A DNA stretch of 64,000 nt from Bradyrhizobium archetypum (GTDB lineage: Bacteria; Pseudomonadota; Alphaproteobacteria; Rhizobiales; Xanthobacteraceae). Under the pieces are notes generated by a model, which was not told the DNA's origin, made no database searches, and was given only the letters and a program-made list of their open reading frames with translations. The stretch's first letter is position 1. Each line of letters opens with the position of its first letter. This document shows positions 25,864-34,438 of the stretch, piece by piece. The DNA is taken from the NCBI RefSeq assembly GCF_013114835.1, contig NZ_JAAVLW010000006.1, positions 438,001 to 502,000 on the forward strand, read 5' to 3'. Both the position numbers and the translations under genes were made by a program.

Positions 25864-27246
25864 ATGCATTCCCCTAAATCTGCGTCCCGGGTCACGACGG
25901 CACAGGTGTTTGCCATCGCCGGTCCCGCGATGGTCGCAAACCTGACGACGCCGCTGATCGGCATCGTCTCGACGACCGCGATCGGCCGGCTCGGCGACGC
26001 CACGTTGCTCGGCGGCGTGGCCCTGGCCTCGGTATTGTTCGACTGCATGTTCTGGCTGTTCGGCTTCCTGCGCATGAGCACAGTGGCCTTTACCGCGCAA
26101 TCGCTGGGCGCGCGCGAGACGTCGGAACTGCGCGCGATCCTGCTGCGCGGGCTGATCGTCGCGGCCCTGATCGGCAGCGCTCTCATTGCACTTCAGGCGC
26201 CAGTGGCAACGATTCTGCTTGACGCGATGGGAGGCAGCGAGGGCGTTACCCGCGCGGCAAGAACCTACTTCACGATCCGGATCTGGTCGGCGCCGCTCGC
26301 GCTCGGCAACTACGTCGTGCTGGGCTGGCTGATCGGGCAGGCTCGCGCCAAGCTCGCACTCGGCACGCAGATCACCGTCAACCTCACCAACACGACGGCG
26401 ACGGTGCTGCTGGTGCTGGTGTTCGACTTCGGCATCGCCGGCGCGGCGATCGCAGCCGTGATTGCGGAGGCTACAGGCCTCGCACTCGGCGGGCTGATTG
26501 CGCACCGCCTCGCGCAAGGCCGCCACGCCCCTTCCCGCGCGATGCTGTTCGATCGCACGAAACTGATGCGGATGCTGACGGTCAATCGCGACATCCTGAT
26601 TCGTACCGCCGCGCTGATCGCCGCCTTCCTGTTTTTCAACGCGCAGGGAGCCCGCGCCGGCGACACGACACTTGCGGCAAACGCAGTCTTGAACAATTTT
26701 CTGATGATCAGTGGCTTCTTCCTCGATGGCCTGGCGAACGCCGCCGAACAGCTCTGCGGCCGCGCTTTTGGCGCACGCGACAAGGATGCATTTGCAGGCG
26801 CGGTAAGGCTCGTCGTCATCTGGGGCTTCGGCTTTGCGCTCGCGGTGGCCGTCTGCTTCCTGCTGTTCGGTCCAGCGCTGATCGACATCATGACCGCAAG
26901 CCTGGACGTGCGCCGCATTGCGCGCGATTATCTGTGGTTTGTCATTTTCGCGCCGCTGCTCGGCGTGTTCGCCTTTGCCTATGACGGCATCTATATCGGC
27001 GCGACCTGGGCGCGCGACATGCGCAACCTGATGGTCGCCTCGCTCGTGATCTTCCTTGCCGCCTGGTTCGCGCTGCGGTCGTTCGGCAATGCCGGGCTGT
27101 GGGCGGCGCTGCTCGTGCATTACGCTGCGCGGGGCGGACTGGAGGCGTTGCGGTATCCCGCGCTGTTGAAGAGGTCATTTGGAGGAGATGGGCGACGCTC
27201 TTCTCCCTCGCCCCGCTCCTGCGGCCGCAAGAGCGAGGCGAGGTGA
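25864..27246 (+). CDS. MATE-family efflux transporter, DinF-like
   Basis: A 460-residue protein with about 12 membrane segments in two related halves (VFAIAGPAMVANLTTPLIGIVSTTAIGRLGDATLLGGVALASVLFD opens the first). This pattern is typical of the DinF branch of MATE transporters, which expel cationic drugs or metabolites with Na+ or H+. The last about 20 residues (DGRRSSPSPRSCGRKSEAR) are basic and low in structure and seem to run into an intergenic repeat-like sequence. It starts two bases after the MBL gene. Confidence 0.9.
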   Translation: MHSPKSASRVTTAQVFAIAGPAMVANLTTPLIGIVSTTAIGRLGDATLLGGVALASVLFDCMFWLFGFLRMSTVAFTAQSLGARETSELRAILLRGLIVAALIGSALIALQAPVATILLDAMGGSEGVTRAARTYFTIRIWSAPLALGNYVVLGWLIGQARAKLALGTQITVNLTNTTATVLLVLVFDFGIAGAAIAAVIAEATGLALGGLIAHRLAQGRHAPSRAMLFDRTKLMRMLTVNRDILIRTAALIAAFLFFNAQGARAGDTTLAANAVLNNFLMISGFFLDGLANAAEQLCGRAFGARDKDAFAGAVRLVVIWGFGFALAVAVCFLLFGPALIDIMTASLDVRRIARDYLWFVIFAPLLGVFAFAYDGIYIGATWARDMRNLMVASLVIFLAAWFALRSFGNAGLWAALLVHYAARGGLEALRYPALLKRSFGGDGRRSSPSPRSCGRKSEAR

Positions 27247-27273
27247 CTCAAAACGCGCTTGCGCGCGAAGAGA

Positions 27274-28371
27274 TCACCTCACCGGCCAGTCTTCGGCGGT
27301 GATCGTCGCAGCATCGGCGCCGACGATTTCCGACAATGAGTCACGCCCGGTGCGCAGCAAGGTCGAAGCAAGATCATTCTTGATGTCGTCGACGAGGCCA
27401 AGCCCCTTGTAGACGAGAGCCGAATAGACCTGGATCAGGCTGGCGCCGGCGCGGATTTTCGTCAGCGCGGCACCGCCGGAATCGATGCCACCGACGCCGA
27501 TCAGCGGAAACGCGCCCTCGGTGCGGACATAGGTCTCCGCCACCATGCGCGTCGATAGCCGGAACAGCGGCCGCCCCGACAAGCCGCCCTGCTCCTTCGC
27601 ACGCGCCTGTTCGCGCAGCGTCGAGGGACGCGCAAGCGTAGTGTTGGCGACGATCATGCCGTCGACTTTACGCGAGCGCGCGATGTGCACGACGTCGTCG
27701 AGTTCGGTCAGGCTGAGGTCCGGCGCGATCTTGAGCAGCACCGGCGAGTCGCCGGCATTCCTGCGCACGCGCTCGCGCGCATCGATCACCTTGGCCAGCA
27801 GTTCATCGAGCGCCGCCGATTGCTGCAAATTGCGCAGGCCCGGCGTGTTCGGCGAGGAGACGTTGACTGTAAAGTAGCTCGCCACCGGCGCAAACGTCTC
27901 GATCAGCTTGACGTAGTCGGCGACGCGGTCGGACGAATCCTTGTTCGCCCCGACATTGACGCCGACGATGCCGCCATGGTGGGCGCGCGCCGCGAGGCGG
28001 CGCAGCGCGGCTTCGGCGCCGTCATTGTTGAAGCCCATGCGGTTGATCACCGCTTCGTCCCGCTCGAGCCGAAACAGCCGCGGCCGCGGATTGCCCCCCT
28101 GCGGCTTCGGCGTCACGGTGCCGATCTCGACAAAGCCGAAGCCGAGCCGGAGCAATGCGTCGGGCACCTCGGCGCTCTTGTCGAAGCCCGCGGCCATGCC
28201 GATCGGATTGGGAAAATTCAGGCCGAAGGCGCGTACCGCGAGCTTGTGGTCGTCGGCGCGCGGCTTGATCGGCAGCAACAGCCGCAGGCCGTGGATCGCC
28301 ATGCGATGCGCGTCCTCCGGATCGAACCAGCGGAGCAGCGGCAGCGAGAAGGCGTCGAAGGCGCGGATCAC
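27274..28371 (-). CDS. pyrD: Quinone-dependent dihydroorotate dehydrogenase
   Basis: The 365-residue class 2 enzyme has an N-terminal membrane-associating helix region, GFVEIGTVTPKPQGGNPRPRLFRL, NRMGFNNDG, the FMN site (GVNVGANKDS) and VNVSSPNTPGLR with the class 2 catalytic serine. It oxidises dihydroorotate to orotate in pyrimidine synthesis, passing electrons to quinone at the inner membrane. It overlaps the upstream DUF952 gene by four bases, a pairing I recall as usual in rhizobia. Confidence 0.95.
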   Translation of the reverse strand: MIRAFDAFSLPLLRWFDPEDAHRMAIHGLRLLLPIKPRADDHKLAVRAFGLNFPNPIGMAAGFDKSAEVPDALLRLGFGFVEIGTVTPKPQGGNPRPRLFRLERDEAVINRMGFNNDGAEAALRRLAARAHHGGIVGVNVGANKDSSDRVADYVKLIETFAPVASYFTVNVSSPNTPGLRNLQQSAALDELLAKVIDARERVRRNAGDSPVLLKIAPDLSLTELDDVVHIARSRKVDGMIVANTTLARPSTLREQARAKEQGGLSGRPLFRLSTRMVAETYVRTEGAFPLIGVGGIDSGGAALTKIRAGASLIQVYSALVYKGLGLVDDIKNDLASTLLRTGRDSLSEIVGADAATITAEDWPVR

Positions 28372-28712
28372 GGCGTGAGCTCCGGAATGTCGTGCGTGCC
28401 GTCGGACCGCGCGCGCATATCAAGGATGGCGGTCACCGCGCCGAGATCGAGCTCGCCATAGAGATGCGGGAACAGTTCGTCGTTGCGCGAGCGTTCCCAG
28501 CGCAGCGCGTCGCCGAGCGCGTCGGCATCGACCGCGACCAGGAACAGGCCGGTCTGGCCGAAATAATGCTTTCGCGCCGTCTCGGCGACCTGCGAGGCCG
28601 TGGAAAAATGAATGTAGCCGTCGCGCAGATCGTCCGCGCTGCCTCGGTAGACGCCCTGCCGCTCGGCCTCGCGCCAGGCCGACGCGGAAGTGATTTTATA
28701 GATGGTCGGCAC
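28368..28712 (-). CDS. DUF952 family protein
   Basis: A 114-residue protein matching the DUF952 pattern: TIYKITSASAWREAERQGVYRGSADDLRDGYIHFSTASQVAETARKHYFGQTGLFLVAVD and RWERSRNDELFPHLYGEL. The fold resembles ADP-ribosyltransferase-like proteins, but the function is unknown. Its stop overlaps the pyrD start as ATGA, so the two are translationally coupled. Confidence 0.88.
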   Translation of the reverse strand: MPTIYKITSASAWREAERQGVYRGSADDLRDGYIHFSTASQVAETARKHYFGQTGLFLVAVDADALGDALRWERSRNDELFPHLYGELDLGAVTAILDMRARSDGTHDIPELTP

Positions 28713-28975
28713 GGCTCTCCGGGCTTGTTGTTGAGTCTGTTGGGATTTCCCGGAAATGGCCGGGCTGGCGGCCGACCGTAATGGCGGCAGGCCGCCAACT
28801 CAAGCACTGCTGCGGCGGAACGCGGCGCCCGTTTCTGATTCCATGCGCCAATTTCGTGTTTTGACGCGCTTTCTTCACGCAAGCACGTGCCTACTTCGCC
28901 TGAAAAGGTTGCGCCAGATTTGCTCAAACCGGCCGGATCAGGCAATAATTCCTAGACCGCTCCGGGGGATTCTAG

Positions 28976-29629
28976 ATGGCGAGGCATGCCAAGGCACAAC
29001 ATATCCTGACCCACAGCCAGGTCTGGACCGCCCTTGACCGGCTGGCGGAGCGCGCCGGCATGTCCCCTTCCGGGCTTGCCAAGCGCGCCGGCCTCGATCC
29101 CACCACGTTCAACAAGTCCAAACGCATCACCGCCGACGGCCGGGAGCGCTGGCCTTCCACCGAATCGGTATCCAAGGCGCTGGCGGCCACGAATTCGTCG
29201 ATCGACAGCTTCGTGCAGTTGATCGGCGACGGCGCACGCAGCCTGCAATCGGTGCCACTGCTCGCTCTCGCCCAAGCCGGCAGCGGCGGCCATTTCGACG
29301 AGAGCGGCTTTCCGGCCGGCAAAGGCTGGGACGAAGTCGCGCTGCCGTCGGCCAGCGACGAGCACGCCTACGCGCTGGAAATCTCCGGCGATTCGCTGAG
29401 GCCGACCTATCGCGACGGCGACATCATCGTGGTATCGCCGGGCACGCCGATCCGGCGCGGCGACCGCGTCGTGCTCAAGACGTCGGGCGGCGAAGTGATG
29501 GTCAAGGAACTGAAGCGCCGGACCACCAGGACGCTGGAGCTGCAATCGCTGAACCCGGCGCAAGCCGACCGTACCCTCGACGCCGACGACGTCGCCTGGA
29601 TTGCCAGGATCGTGTGGGCGAGCCAGTAG
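28976..29629 (+). CDS. HTH/S24 peptidase-type repressor (LexA/CI-like)
   Basis: The 217-residue protein has an N-terminal helix-turn-helix (LTHSQVWTALDRLAERAGMSPSGLAKRAGLDPTTFNKSK) and a C-terminal S24 peptidase domain. Ser140 (ISGDSLRP) and Lys177 (VMVKEL) form the usual dyad, and an AQAG sequence at about 99-102 could be the self-cleavage site. Such proteins repress stress or prophage genes until RecA promotes cleavage, but no phage genes are nearby and a housekeeping role is possible. The gene is followed 13 bases later by a Mug-like glycosylase, so it may control or accompany DNA repair. Confidence 0.87.
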   Translation: MARHAKAQHILTHSQVWTALDRLAERAGMSPSGLAKRAGLDPTTFNKSKRITADGRERWPSTESVSKALAATNSSIDSFVQLIGDGARSLQSVPLLALAQAGSGGHFDESGFPAGKGWDEVALPSASDEHAYALEISGDSLRPTYRDGDIIVVSPGTPIRRGDRVVLKTSGGEVMVKELKRRTTRTLELQSLNPAQADRTLDADDVAWIARIVWASQ

Positions 29630-29642
29630 GATTGCCGCGCTC

Positions 29643-30230
29643 GTGACCGACGTGCTCAGCGACCTGCTGCAACATTCCCTTCGCATCGTGTTGTGTGGCA
29701 CCGCCGCCGGGGCAACGTCCGCGGCCGAGCGGGCGTACTACGCACACCGGCAAAACAAATTCTGGAAGATCCTGCACGAGACGAAGCTGACACCCGAGCA
29801 GCTAGCGCCACATCAATATCGCAGCCTGCTGCAGCATGGGATCGGCCTGACCGATCTGGTGAAAGCGGGTGCCGGGATGGACCGTGCGACGCTACCAAAA
29901 CTGACGGTTGCGGATCGCACCCGGCTGAGCGAGGCAATCGCGACATTTCGCCCGCGATTTCTCGCATTCACCAGCAAGACCGCCGGGCAGAGATTTTTCG
30001 ATGCCAGGCGCGACTATGGCGAGCAGCGTGAGCTGATCGGCGATACCCGCGTGTGGATACTGCCGTCGACCTCGGGCGCGGCCAATGGAAGCTGGCGGCC
30101 GGAAGTCTGGCACCGGTTTGCGGATGCGGTGAGAGCGGCTGGCGCCGCGGGCGAGCCACTAACATCACCCGCAGCGTCGCCCCTGCGAACGCAGGCGCCC
30201 ATAACCACAAATGCTCGCGGCGAACAGTAG
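29643..30230 (+). CDS. mug: Mismatch-specific DNA glycosylase (Mug/TDG-like), tail encoded by a repeat
   Basis: The GTG at 29643 is preferred (TDVLSDLLQHSLRIVLCGTAAG); an in-frame ATG at 29601 would overlap the previous gene. The uracil-glycosylase fold shows CGTAAGATSAAERAYYAHRQNKFWKIL, then RFLAFTSKTAGQRFF and VWILPSTSGAANGSW. It would excise U or T from G mismatches. The last 18 or so residues and the stop codon come from a dispersed repeat starting at 30175, so the natural end was probably near the FADAVRA segment and the tail is unlikely to be functional. Confidence 0.83.
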   Translation: MTDVLSDLLQHSLRIVLCGTAAGATSAAERAYYAHRQNKFWKILHETKLTPEQLAPHQYRSLLQHGIGLTDLVKAGAGMDRATLPKLTVADRTRLSEAIATFRPRFLAFTSKTAGQRFFDARRDYGEQRELIGDTRVWILPSTSGAANGSWRPEVWHRFADAVRAAGAAGEPLTSPAASPLRTQAPITTNARGEQ

Positions 30231-30290
30231 TGTCTCCCCGCCTGCCCCTTCCGCCGCGGCGTATGGGTCCCTGCGTTCGCAGGTACGACC
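30175..30290. repeat. Dispersed palindromic repeat, CTGCGAACGCAGG family, copy 1
   Basis: The left arm CCTGCGAACGCAGG...CCCATAACCAC is mirrored by TATGGGTCCCTGCGTTCGCAGG. It overlaps the 3' end of the mug-like gene and ends six bases before the aldolase stop on the other strand. A second copy is at 31472-31602. Confidence 0.75.
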
Positions 30291-30295
30291 AAGTA

Positions 30296-31078
30296 TTACG
30301 TCGCGTAGTCCGGCTCTTTCCTATCCAGCATCCGCTGCAAGGCCGCGAAATGGCGCTGCGCCGGGGTAGGGCCCTTGTAGAGATGATCGTCCATGTAGTC
30401 GCGCCGGGTCTTCTCGACCACTGGCGCCGGCAATTGCTTGAGCCTCTGGCCGGTCCACATCGCGTAGATCTGCACCTGGGCGGCGCGCTCGACGTAATAC
30501 AGCTTGTCATAAGCTTCGGCGATGGTGGCGCCGACGGTGGAGATGCCGTGATTGGCCATGAACAGCACGGTCTTGTCGCCGATCACTTGTGCGAGCCGCG
30601 CGCCCTCGGCGGGATCGAGCGCCGGGCCAGTGTAAATATCGTCATAGGCGATGGCGCCCGACAGGCCGACCTCGGTCTGGCCGATCTCCTTGATGCGAGG
30701 GTCTTCGAGCCGGGTCAACGCGCTGGCGTGTGGCATATGGGTGTGAAACACCGCCTTTGCCTGCGGCAGCGCCTTGTGGATCGGCGCATGGATGCAATAG
30801 CAGGAACGCTCCACCTCGCCCTCGCCGCGTTTGACCTCGCCGTCGTCGATGCCAACTTCCATGAAGCAGGAAGCGGTGACCTCGGACCAATGCGTGCCGA
30901 ACGGGATCTGGTAGTAGCGGTCGCTCTTGCCCGGCACCACGAAGGTCAGGTGGTTGAAGATGCCTTCGGAAAAGCCCTGGATGAACGCTAGCCGGTGCGC
31001 GGCCGCGAGATCGACCCGCGCCTGCCATTCCTCGGCGCTGTACTCGCTGAGCGTCTGCGGCGAAACCCGGTACTGCAT
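30296..31078 (-). CDS. Class II aldolase/adducin family protein
   Basis: The 260-residue protein has the zinc-enzyme layout of the class II aldolase/adducin fold: RVDLAAAHRLAFIQGFSEGIFNHLTFVVPG, then IHAPIHKALPQAKAVFHTHMPHASALT with the HTH metal histidines, and VLFMANHGISTVGATIAEAYDKLYYVERAAQVQ with the third histidine. Members cleave or epimerise sugar phosphates, or act on 4-carbon hydroxyacids; the substrate is not evident. It stands alone, with no sugar-pathway neighbours. Confidence 0.87.
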   Translation of the reverse strand: MQYRVSPQTLSEYSAEEWQARVDLAAAHRLAFIQGFSEGIFNHLTFVVPGKSDRYYQIPFGTHWSEVTASCFMEVGIDDGEVKRGEGEVERSCYCIHAPIHKALPQAKAVFHTHMPHASALTRLEDPRIKEIGQTEVGLSGAIAYDDIYTGPALDPAEGARLAQVIGDKTVLFMANHGISTVGATIAEAYDKLYYVERAAQVQIYAMWTGQRLKQLPAPVVEKTRRDYMDDHLYKGPTPAQRHFAALQRMLDRKEPDYAT

Positions 31079-31471
31079 CGGTACCCTCCCTATCGCGGTT
31101 GTTGCTGTTTACAATACTGTAGCGCAGTTTGGGGCCGGTGTTGGTTGAAATTGGCGCGGGCCTACTATCTCCATTTGCGATGACGCGTTGCGGGAAATGA
31201 TCGTGGCGCCCGCATCGGCCGGACGGAACGACGGAGCATTCCGAAGATGGCGCGCCGAGAAACCGGAAACCGCACAAGCTATTGGTAGAGCAAGAGCATT
31301 GCGGGGATGACGAAGCGGGGAGCCGCTGTAGATGCCGCAGATCGGTAGAGTCGCAGCCGATTCAAGTTGCGGCCAACGATGCGGCTGGTTTTGCAAAGCT
31401 CTATCCGATGAATGCGCGGCAGCGCAAAAAGACAACTGCTGCTACGTGCCGCAATCGGTGTGATCGTCCTA
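31079..31471. other. Intergenic stretch without a recognisable gene
   Basis: No frame here looks protein-like, and no RNA gene or clear promoter is visible apart from a possible weak one for the aldolase. It leads directly into the second copy of the CTGCGAACGCAGG repeat. Confidence 0.5.
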
Positions 31472-31602
31472 GTCGTCCCGGCGTCCGCCTGCGAACGCAG
31501 GGACCCATAACCACTAACGTCGGGTGCGACATCGGATGTGGCCCAGCTGTTGCGAACCCGCAGAGCTGTGGCTATGGGTCCCGGCTCAAGGCCGGGACGA
31601 CG
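31472..31602. repeat. Dispersed palindromic repeat, CTGCGAACGCAGG family, copy 2
   Basis: CCTGCGAACGCAGGGACCC...ATAACCAC is followed at the far end by GTGGCTATGGGTCCCGG and a GTCCCGGC/GCCGGGAC pair. The right end stops 11 bases from the lysK stop codon. It resembles copy 1 at 30175-30290 in the first arm. Confidence 0.7.
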
Positions 31603-31613
31603 ATGGAGAGTGC

Positions 31614-33257
31614 TTACGCACTCCTTGCCAGCGCGCCGTCGATCATGTTCACGGCATTCGACACGCCATAGACCGCGACAAAGGAGCCGAAGCGCGGGCC
31701 CTTCTCCTGGCCAAGCAGCACCTGGTAGAGCATGTTGAACCAGTCGAGCGAGACGCCGGGCCGGCCGTCCTTGCCTTTTTTCACCTGGTCGAGGAACGGC
31801 TCGCGCCGACCGATCTCGTAGACCACGTTCTGGATGTCTTCCGCGCTCGACCCCGGCGGCAATTGCGACAGCGCATCGCGCAGATCCTGCAGCGCGGCGC
31901 GCTCGCCCTCAGTCGGCTCGCGGAACTGCTTCGTCGGCGCCACGAAGTCGCGGTAGTAGTTGATGGCGTAGCCGACCATCGCGTCGAGCTTCGGATGGGT
32001 CTGCGGCGTCACCCCCGGGCGGTAGCGCCCGATGAAGCCCCACAACGTCTCGGCGTTCTCCGCGTTCGACGACGACACCAGCGTCAGCAAGAGCTGGAAT
32101 GTGACCGGCATGTCGGCCTTGGGCGGCTTGCCGGAATGGATATGCCAGACCGGATTGGCGAGCTGCTGCTTGGCATCCTGCCGCGTGAAGCCGTCGAGGA
32201 ACTGCTGGTAGTCGTCGACATTGCGCGGGATCACGTCGAAATACAGCCGCTTCGCCGCCTTCGGCTCGCGGTACATGAACAGCGACAGCGATTCCGGCGA
32301 GGCGTAGCGCAGCCATTCGTCGATCGTAAGCCCATTGCCCTTCGATTTCGAGATCTTCTGACCCTTCTCGTCCAAGAACAGCTCATAGTTGAACCCTTCC
32401 GGCGGCGTGCCGCCGAGCGCCGAACAGATCTTGCCTGACAGCTTGACCGAATCGATCAGATCTTTGCCGGCCATTTCATAGTCAACGCCAAGCGCGAACC
32501 AGCGCATCGCCCAGTCCGGCTTCCACTGCAGCTTGCAATGCCCACCGGTGACGGGGACCGTGACGCGCTCCTTGGTCTCGGGATCATCGTAGGAGACCGT
32601 TCCGGCTTTCACGTCATGCTCGACAATCGGAACATACAGCACCATGCCGGTGCGCGGGCAGATCGGCAGGAACGGCGAATAAGTCGCCGCGCGTTCCTCG
32701 CGTAAGCTGGGCAGCATGATCTTCATGACGGCTTCGAGCCGCTCCAGCATCCGCAGCAGCGCAGCGTCGAACCGGCCTGAAGTGTAATAGTCGGTCGAGC
32801 TCGCAAATTCATAGTCGAAGCCGAAAGTATCGAGGAACGCGCGCAGCCGCGCATTGTTGTGCGCGCCGAACGAGGGGTACTCGTTGGAGAACGGATCTGG
32901 TATCCGCGACAGCGGCTTGCCGAGATGCGACGCTAGCATCTCTCTGTTCGGCACGTTGTCCGGCACCTTGCGCAGGCCGTCCATGTCGTCGGAAAACGCG
33001 AGCAGCCGCGTCTTGATCTTGTCCTCGGTCAGCACCCGAAAAGCATGGCGCACCATGGTGGTGCGCGCGACCTCGCCGAAGGTGCCGATATGCGGCAGTC
33101 CCGACGGACCGTAGCCGGTCTCGAACAGCACCTCGTCCTTCGGGTTTTTCTTCAGCCGCGCGACAATCGCCTTGGCCTGCTCGAACGGCCAGGCATTGGA
33201 TTGTTCGGCGAGCGCGCGCAAATCGCTCGGGCTGGCGGCAAGGTCGATAACGGACAT
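31614..33257 (-). CDS. lysK: Class I lysyl-tRNA synthetase
   Basis: A 547-residue class I enzyme with the HIGH-type motif GPSGLPHIGTFGE near residue 50 and the KMSKS-type motif KISKSKG at about 300. The rest follows the archaeal/alphaproteobacterial LysRS-I pattern (VTGGHCKLQWKPDWAMRW, LYFDVIPRNVDDYQQFL, and an alpha-helical anticodon-binding C terminus). It charges tRNA-Lys in the cytoplasm. Class I enzymes replace the usual class II LysS in alphaproteobacteria such as Bradyrhizobium, in line with the inferred source. Confidence 0.96.
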   Translation of the reverse strand: MSVIDLAASPSDLRALAEQSNAWPFEQAKAIVARLKKNPKDEVLFETGYGPSGLPHIGTFGEVARTTMVRHAFRVLTEDKIKTRLLAFSDDMDGLRKVPDNVPNREMLASHLGKPLSRIPDPFSNEYPSFGAHNNARLRAFLDTFGFDYEFASSTDYYTSGRFDAALLRMLERLEAVMKIMLPSLREERAATYSPFLPICPRTGMVLYVPIVEHDVKAGTVSYDDPETKERVTVPVTGGHCKLQWKPDWAMRWFALGVDYEMAGKDLIDSVKLSGKICSALGGTPPEGFNYELFLDEKGQKISKSKGNGLTIDEWLRYASPESLSLFMYREPKAAKRLYFDVIPRNVDDYQQFLDGFTRQDAKQQLANPVWHIHSGKPPKADMPVTFQLLLTLVSSSNAENAETLWGFIGRYRPGVTPQTHPKLDAMVGYAINYYRDFVAPTKQFREPTEGERAALQDLRDALSQLPPGSSAEDIQNVVYEIGRREPFLDQVKKGKDGRPGVSLDWFNMLYQVLLGQEKGPRFGSFVAVYGVSNAVNMIDGALARSA

Positions 33258-33327
33258 TTTTAGAGGCTCTCTCCGGAAGCCGCGGAAACTAGCGCTTCCG
33301 CGGCAAAATGCAAAATGACGATGAAGC

Positions 33328-33424
33328 CGTCATTCCGGGATGGTGCGTAGGCACCAGACCCGGAATCTCGAGATTCTCAGGGGCGCAAGGGCGCCCCGTA
33401 GTTCGCTTCGCGCCCCGGAATGAC
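33328..33424. repeat. Dispersed palindromic repeat, ATTCCGGG family, copy 2
   Basis: CGTCATTCCGGG is mirrored by CCCCGGAATGACAG, with the same GAATCTCGAGATTCTCAGG block as copy 1 (19499-19592). It lies between lysK and the solute-binding protein gene. Confidence 0.75.
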
Positions 33425-33428
33425 AGCG

Positions 33429-34352
33429 CTAAAACGGACTGATCGAAAAATACCGCAGCCACAGGTCGGTGAAGCGGCCTTTTTCCCAGATCCGGAACAG
33501 CGCCCAGTTCAGCGACGTCCGCAACAGATCGTTGCCCTTGCGTACGGCGATGCCGATGCCCTCGCCGAAATAGCGGCTCTCGACGAAAGGCCCGCCCGAG
33601 AAGGCGCAGCATTCGGCCGAATCGGTGCCGTTGATCCAGAATGCCAGCGAGATCGCGTCACCGAAGATGAAGTCGACCTCGCTGCGCCGAAGCGCCAGCC
33701 GCAGCGCGTCGTCATTGGGGTAGGATTTGATCTCGGCGTCGGTGAACATCGCCTTCAGATAGGCCTCGTGCGAGGTGCCGCCGATGACGCCGACCTTCTT
33801 GCCTTCGAGATATTCGGGGCGGACCTCCGGCATCACCGCATCGCGCCGCGACACGAAGCGGGCCGGCGCGCGATAATAGGGATCGGTGAAATCGAGCCGG
33901 GCGCGCAAGGCCGGCGTCACCGCCATGGAGGCGATGATGGCGTCGCCGCGGTTGCTGGTGACGGCGTCGACCAGCGTTTCGAACCGGCGCATCTGAATGG
34001 TGCAGGAGATCTTGATCTCATCGCACAGCGCGCGTGCCAGATCGACGTTGAAGCCGGCGGGATTGCCGTCGGGACCGGTAAAGTTGAAGGGCGGGTAATC
34101 GGTCTCGGTCAGGAACCGGATCACAGTCAGGCGCGACATGTCCGGACGGTCCGGACGCCGCCGCGGGTCCCAGAAGCCGGGCACCGCCTGCGGCGCCGCC
34201 TCCACCGCCGGGCGGGGCTGGGTCTGCGCCTGCGTCGTAACACCGCCGGCCACGATCAATGCGAACGCGAGCGACAGGCAGGCCAGCCGGCCGCCGATGG
34301 CTCGATGCAGTCTTGCATTGGTTAACGGGGCAGTAGGGTATGGCATCGGCAA
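33429..34352 (-). CDS. Periplasmic amino acid-type substrate-binding protein (family 3)
   Basis: The 307-residue protein has a signal peptide (LACLSLAFALIVAGGVTTQA), a proline-rich mature start, and the bacterial extracellular solute-binding family 3 pattern: VIRFLTETDYPPFNFTGPDGNPAGFNVDLARALCDEI, RGDAIIASMAVTPALRARLDFTDPYYRAPARF, and GKKVGVIGGTSHEAYLKAMF. No permease or ATPase lies beside it. It may be an orphan receptor or a signal sensor. The Cys-Cys in SAECCAF is unusual. Confidence 0.85.
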   Translation of the reverse strand: MPMPYPTAPLTNARLHRAIGGRLACLSLAFALIVAGGVTTQAQTQPRPAVEAAPQAVPGFWDPRRRPDRPDMSRLTVIRFLTETDYPPFNFTGPDGNPAGFNVDLARALCDEIKISCTIQMRRFETLVDAVTSNRGDAIIASMAVTPALRARLDFTDPYYRAPARFVSRRDAVMPEVRPEYLEGKKVGVIGGTSHEAYLKAMFTDAEIKSYPNDDALRLALRRSEVDFIFGDAISLAFWINGTDSAECCAFSGGPFVESRYFGEGIGIAVRKGNDLLRTSLNWALFRIWEKGRFTDLWLRYFSISPF

Positions 34353-34438
34353 TAGGTTTGCGGAATTTCAAGGCCTTATAGACCATCCGGCCCGCGACGC
34401 GAGGACCGTTTTTCGGCTTCCGGCCGGTCGGCTGTCGC

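Noticed and set aside
28976..29629. Prophage repressor marking a prophage
   Set aside because: The S24-type protein has no phage structural, integrase or lysis genes within the window, so it is treated as a chromosomal regulator.
31282..31671. Open frames in the aldolase-lysK gap
   Set aside because: Low-complexity and repeat-derived translation with no family resemblance, and they overlap a dispersed repeat and the end of lysK.
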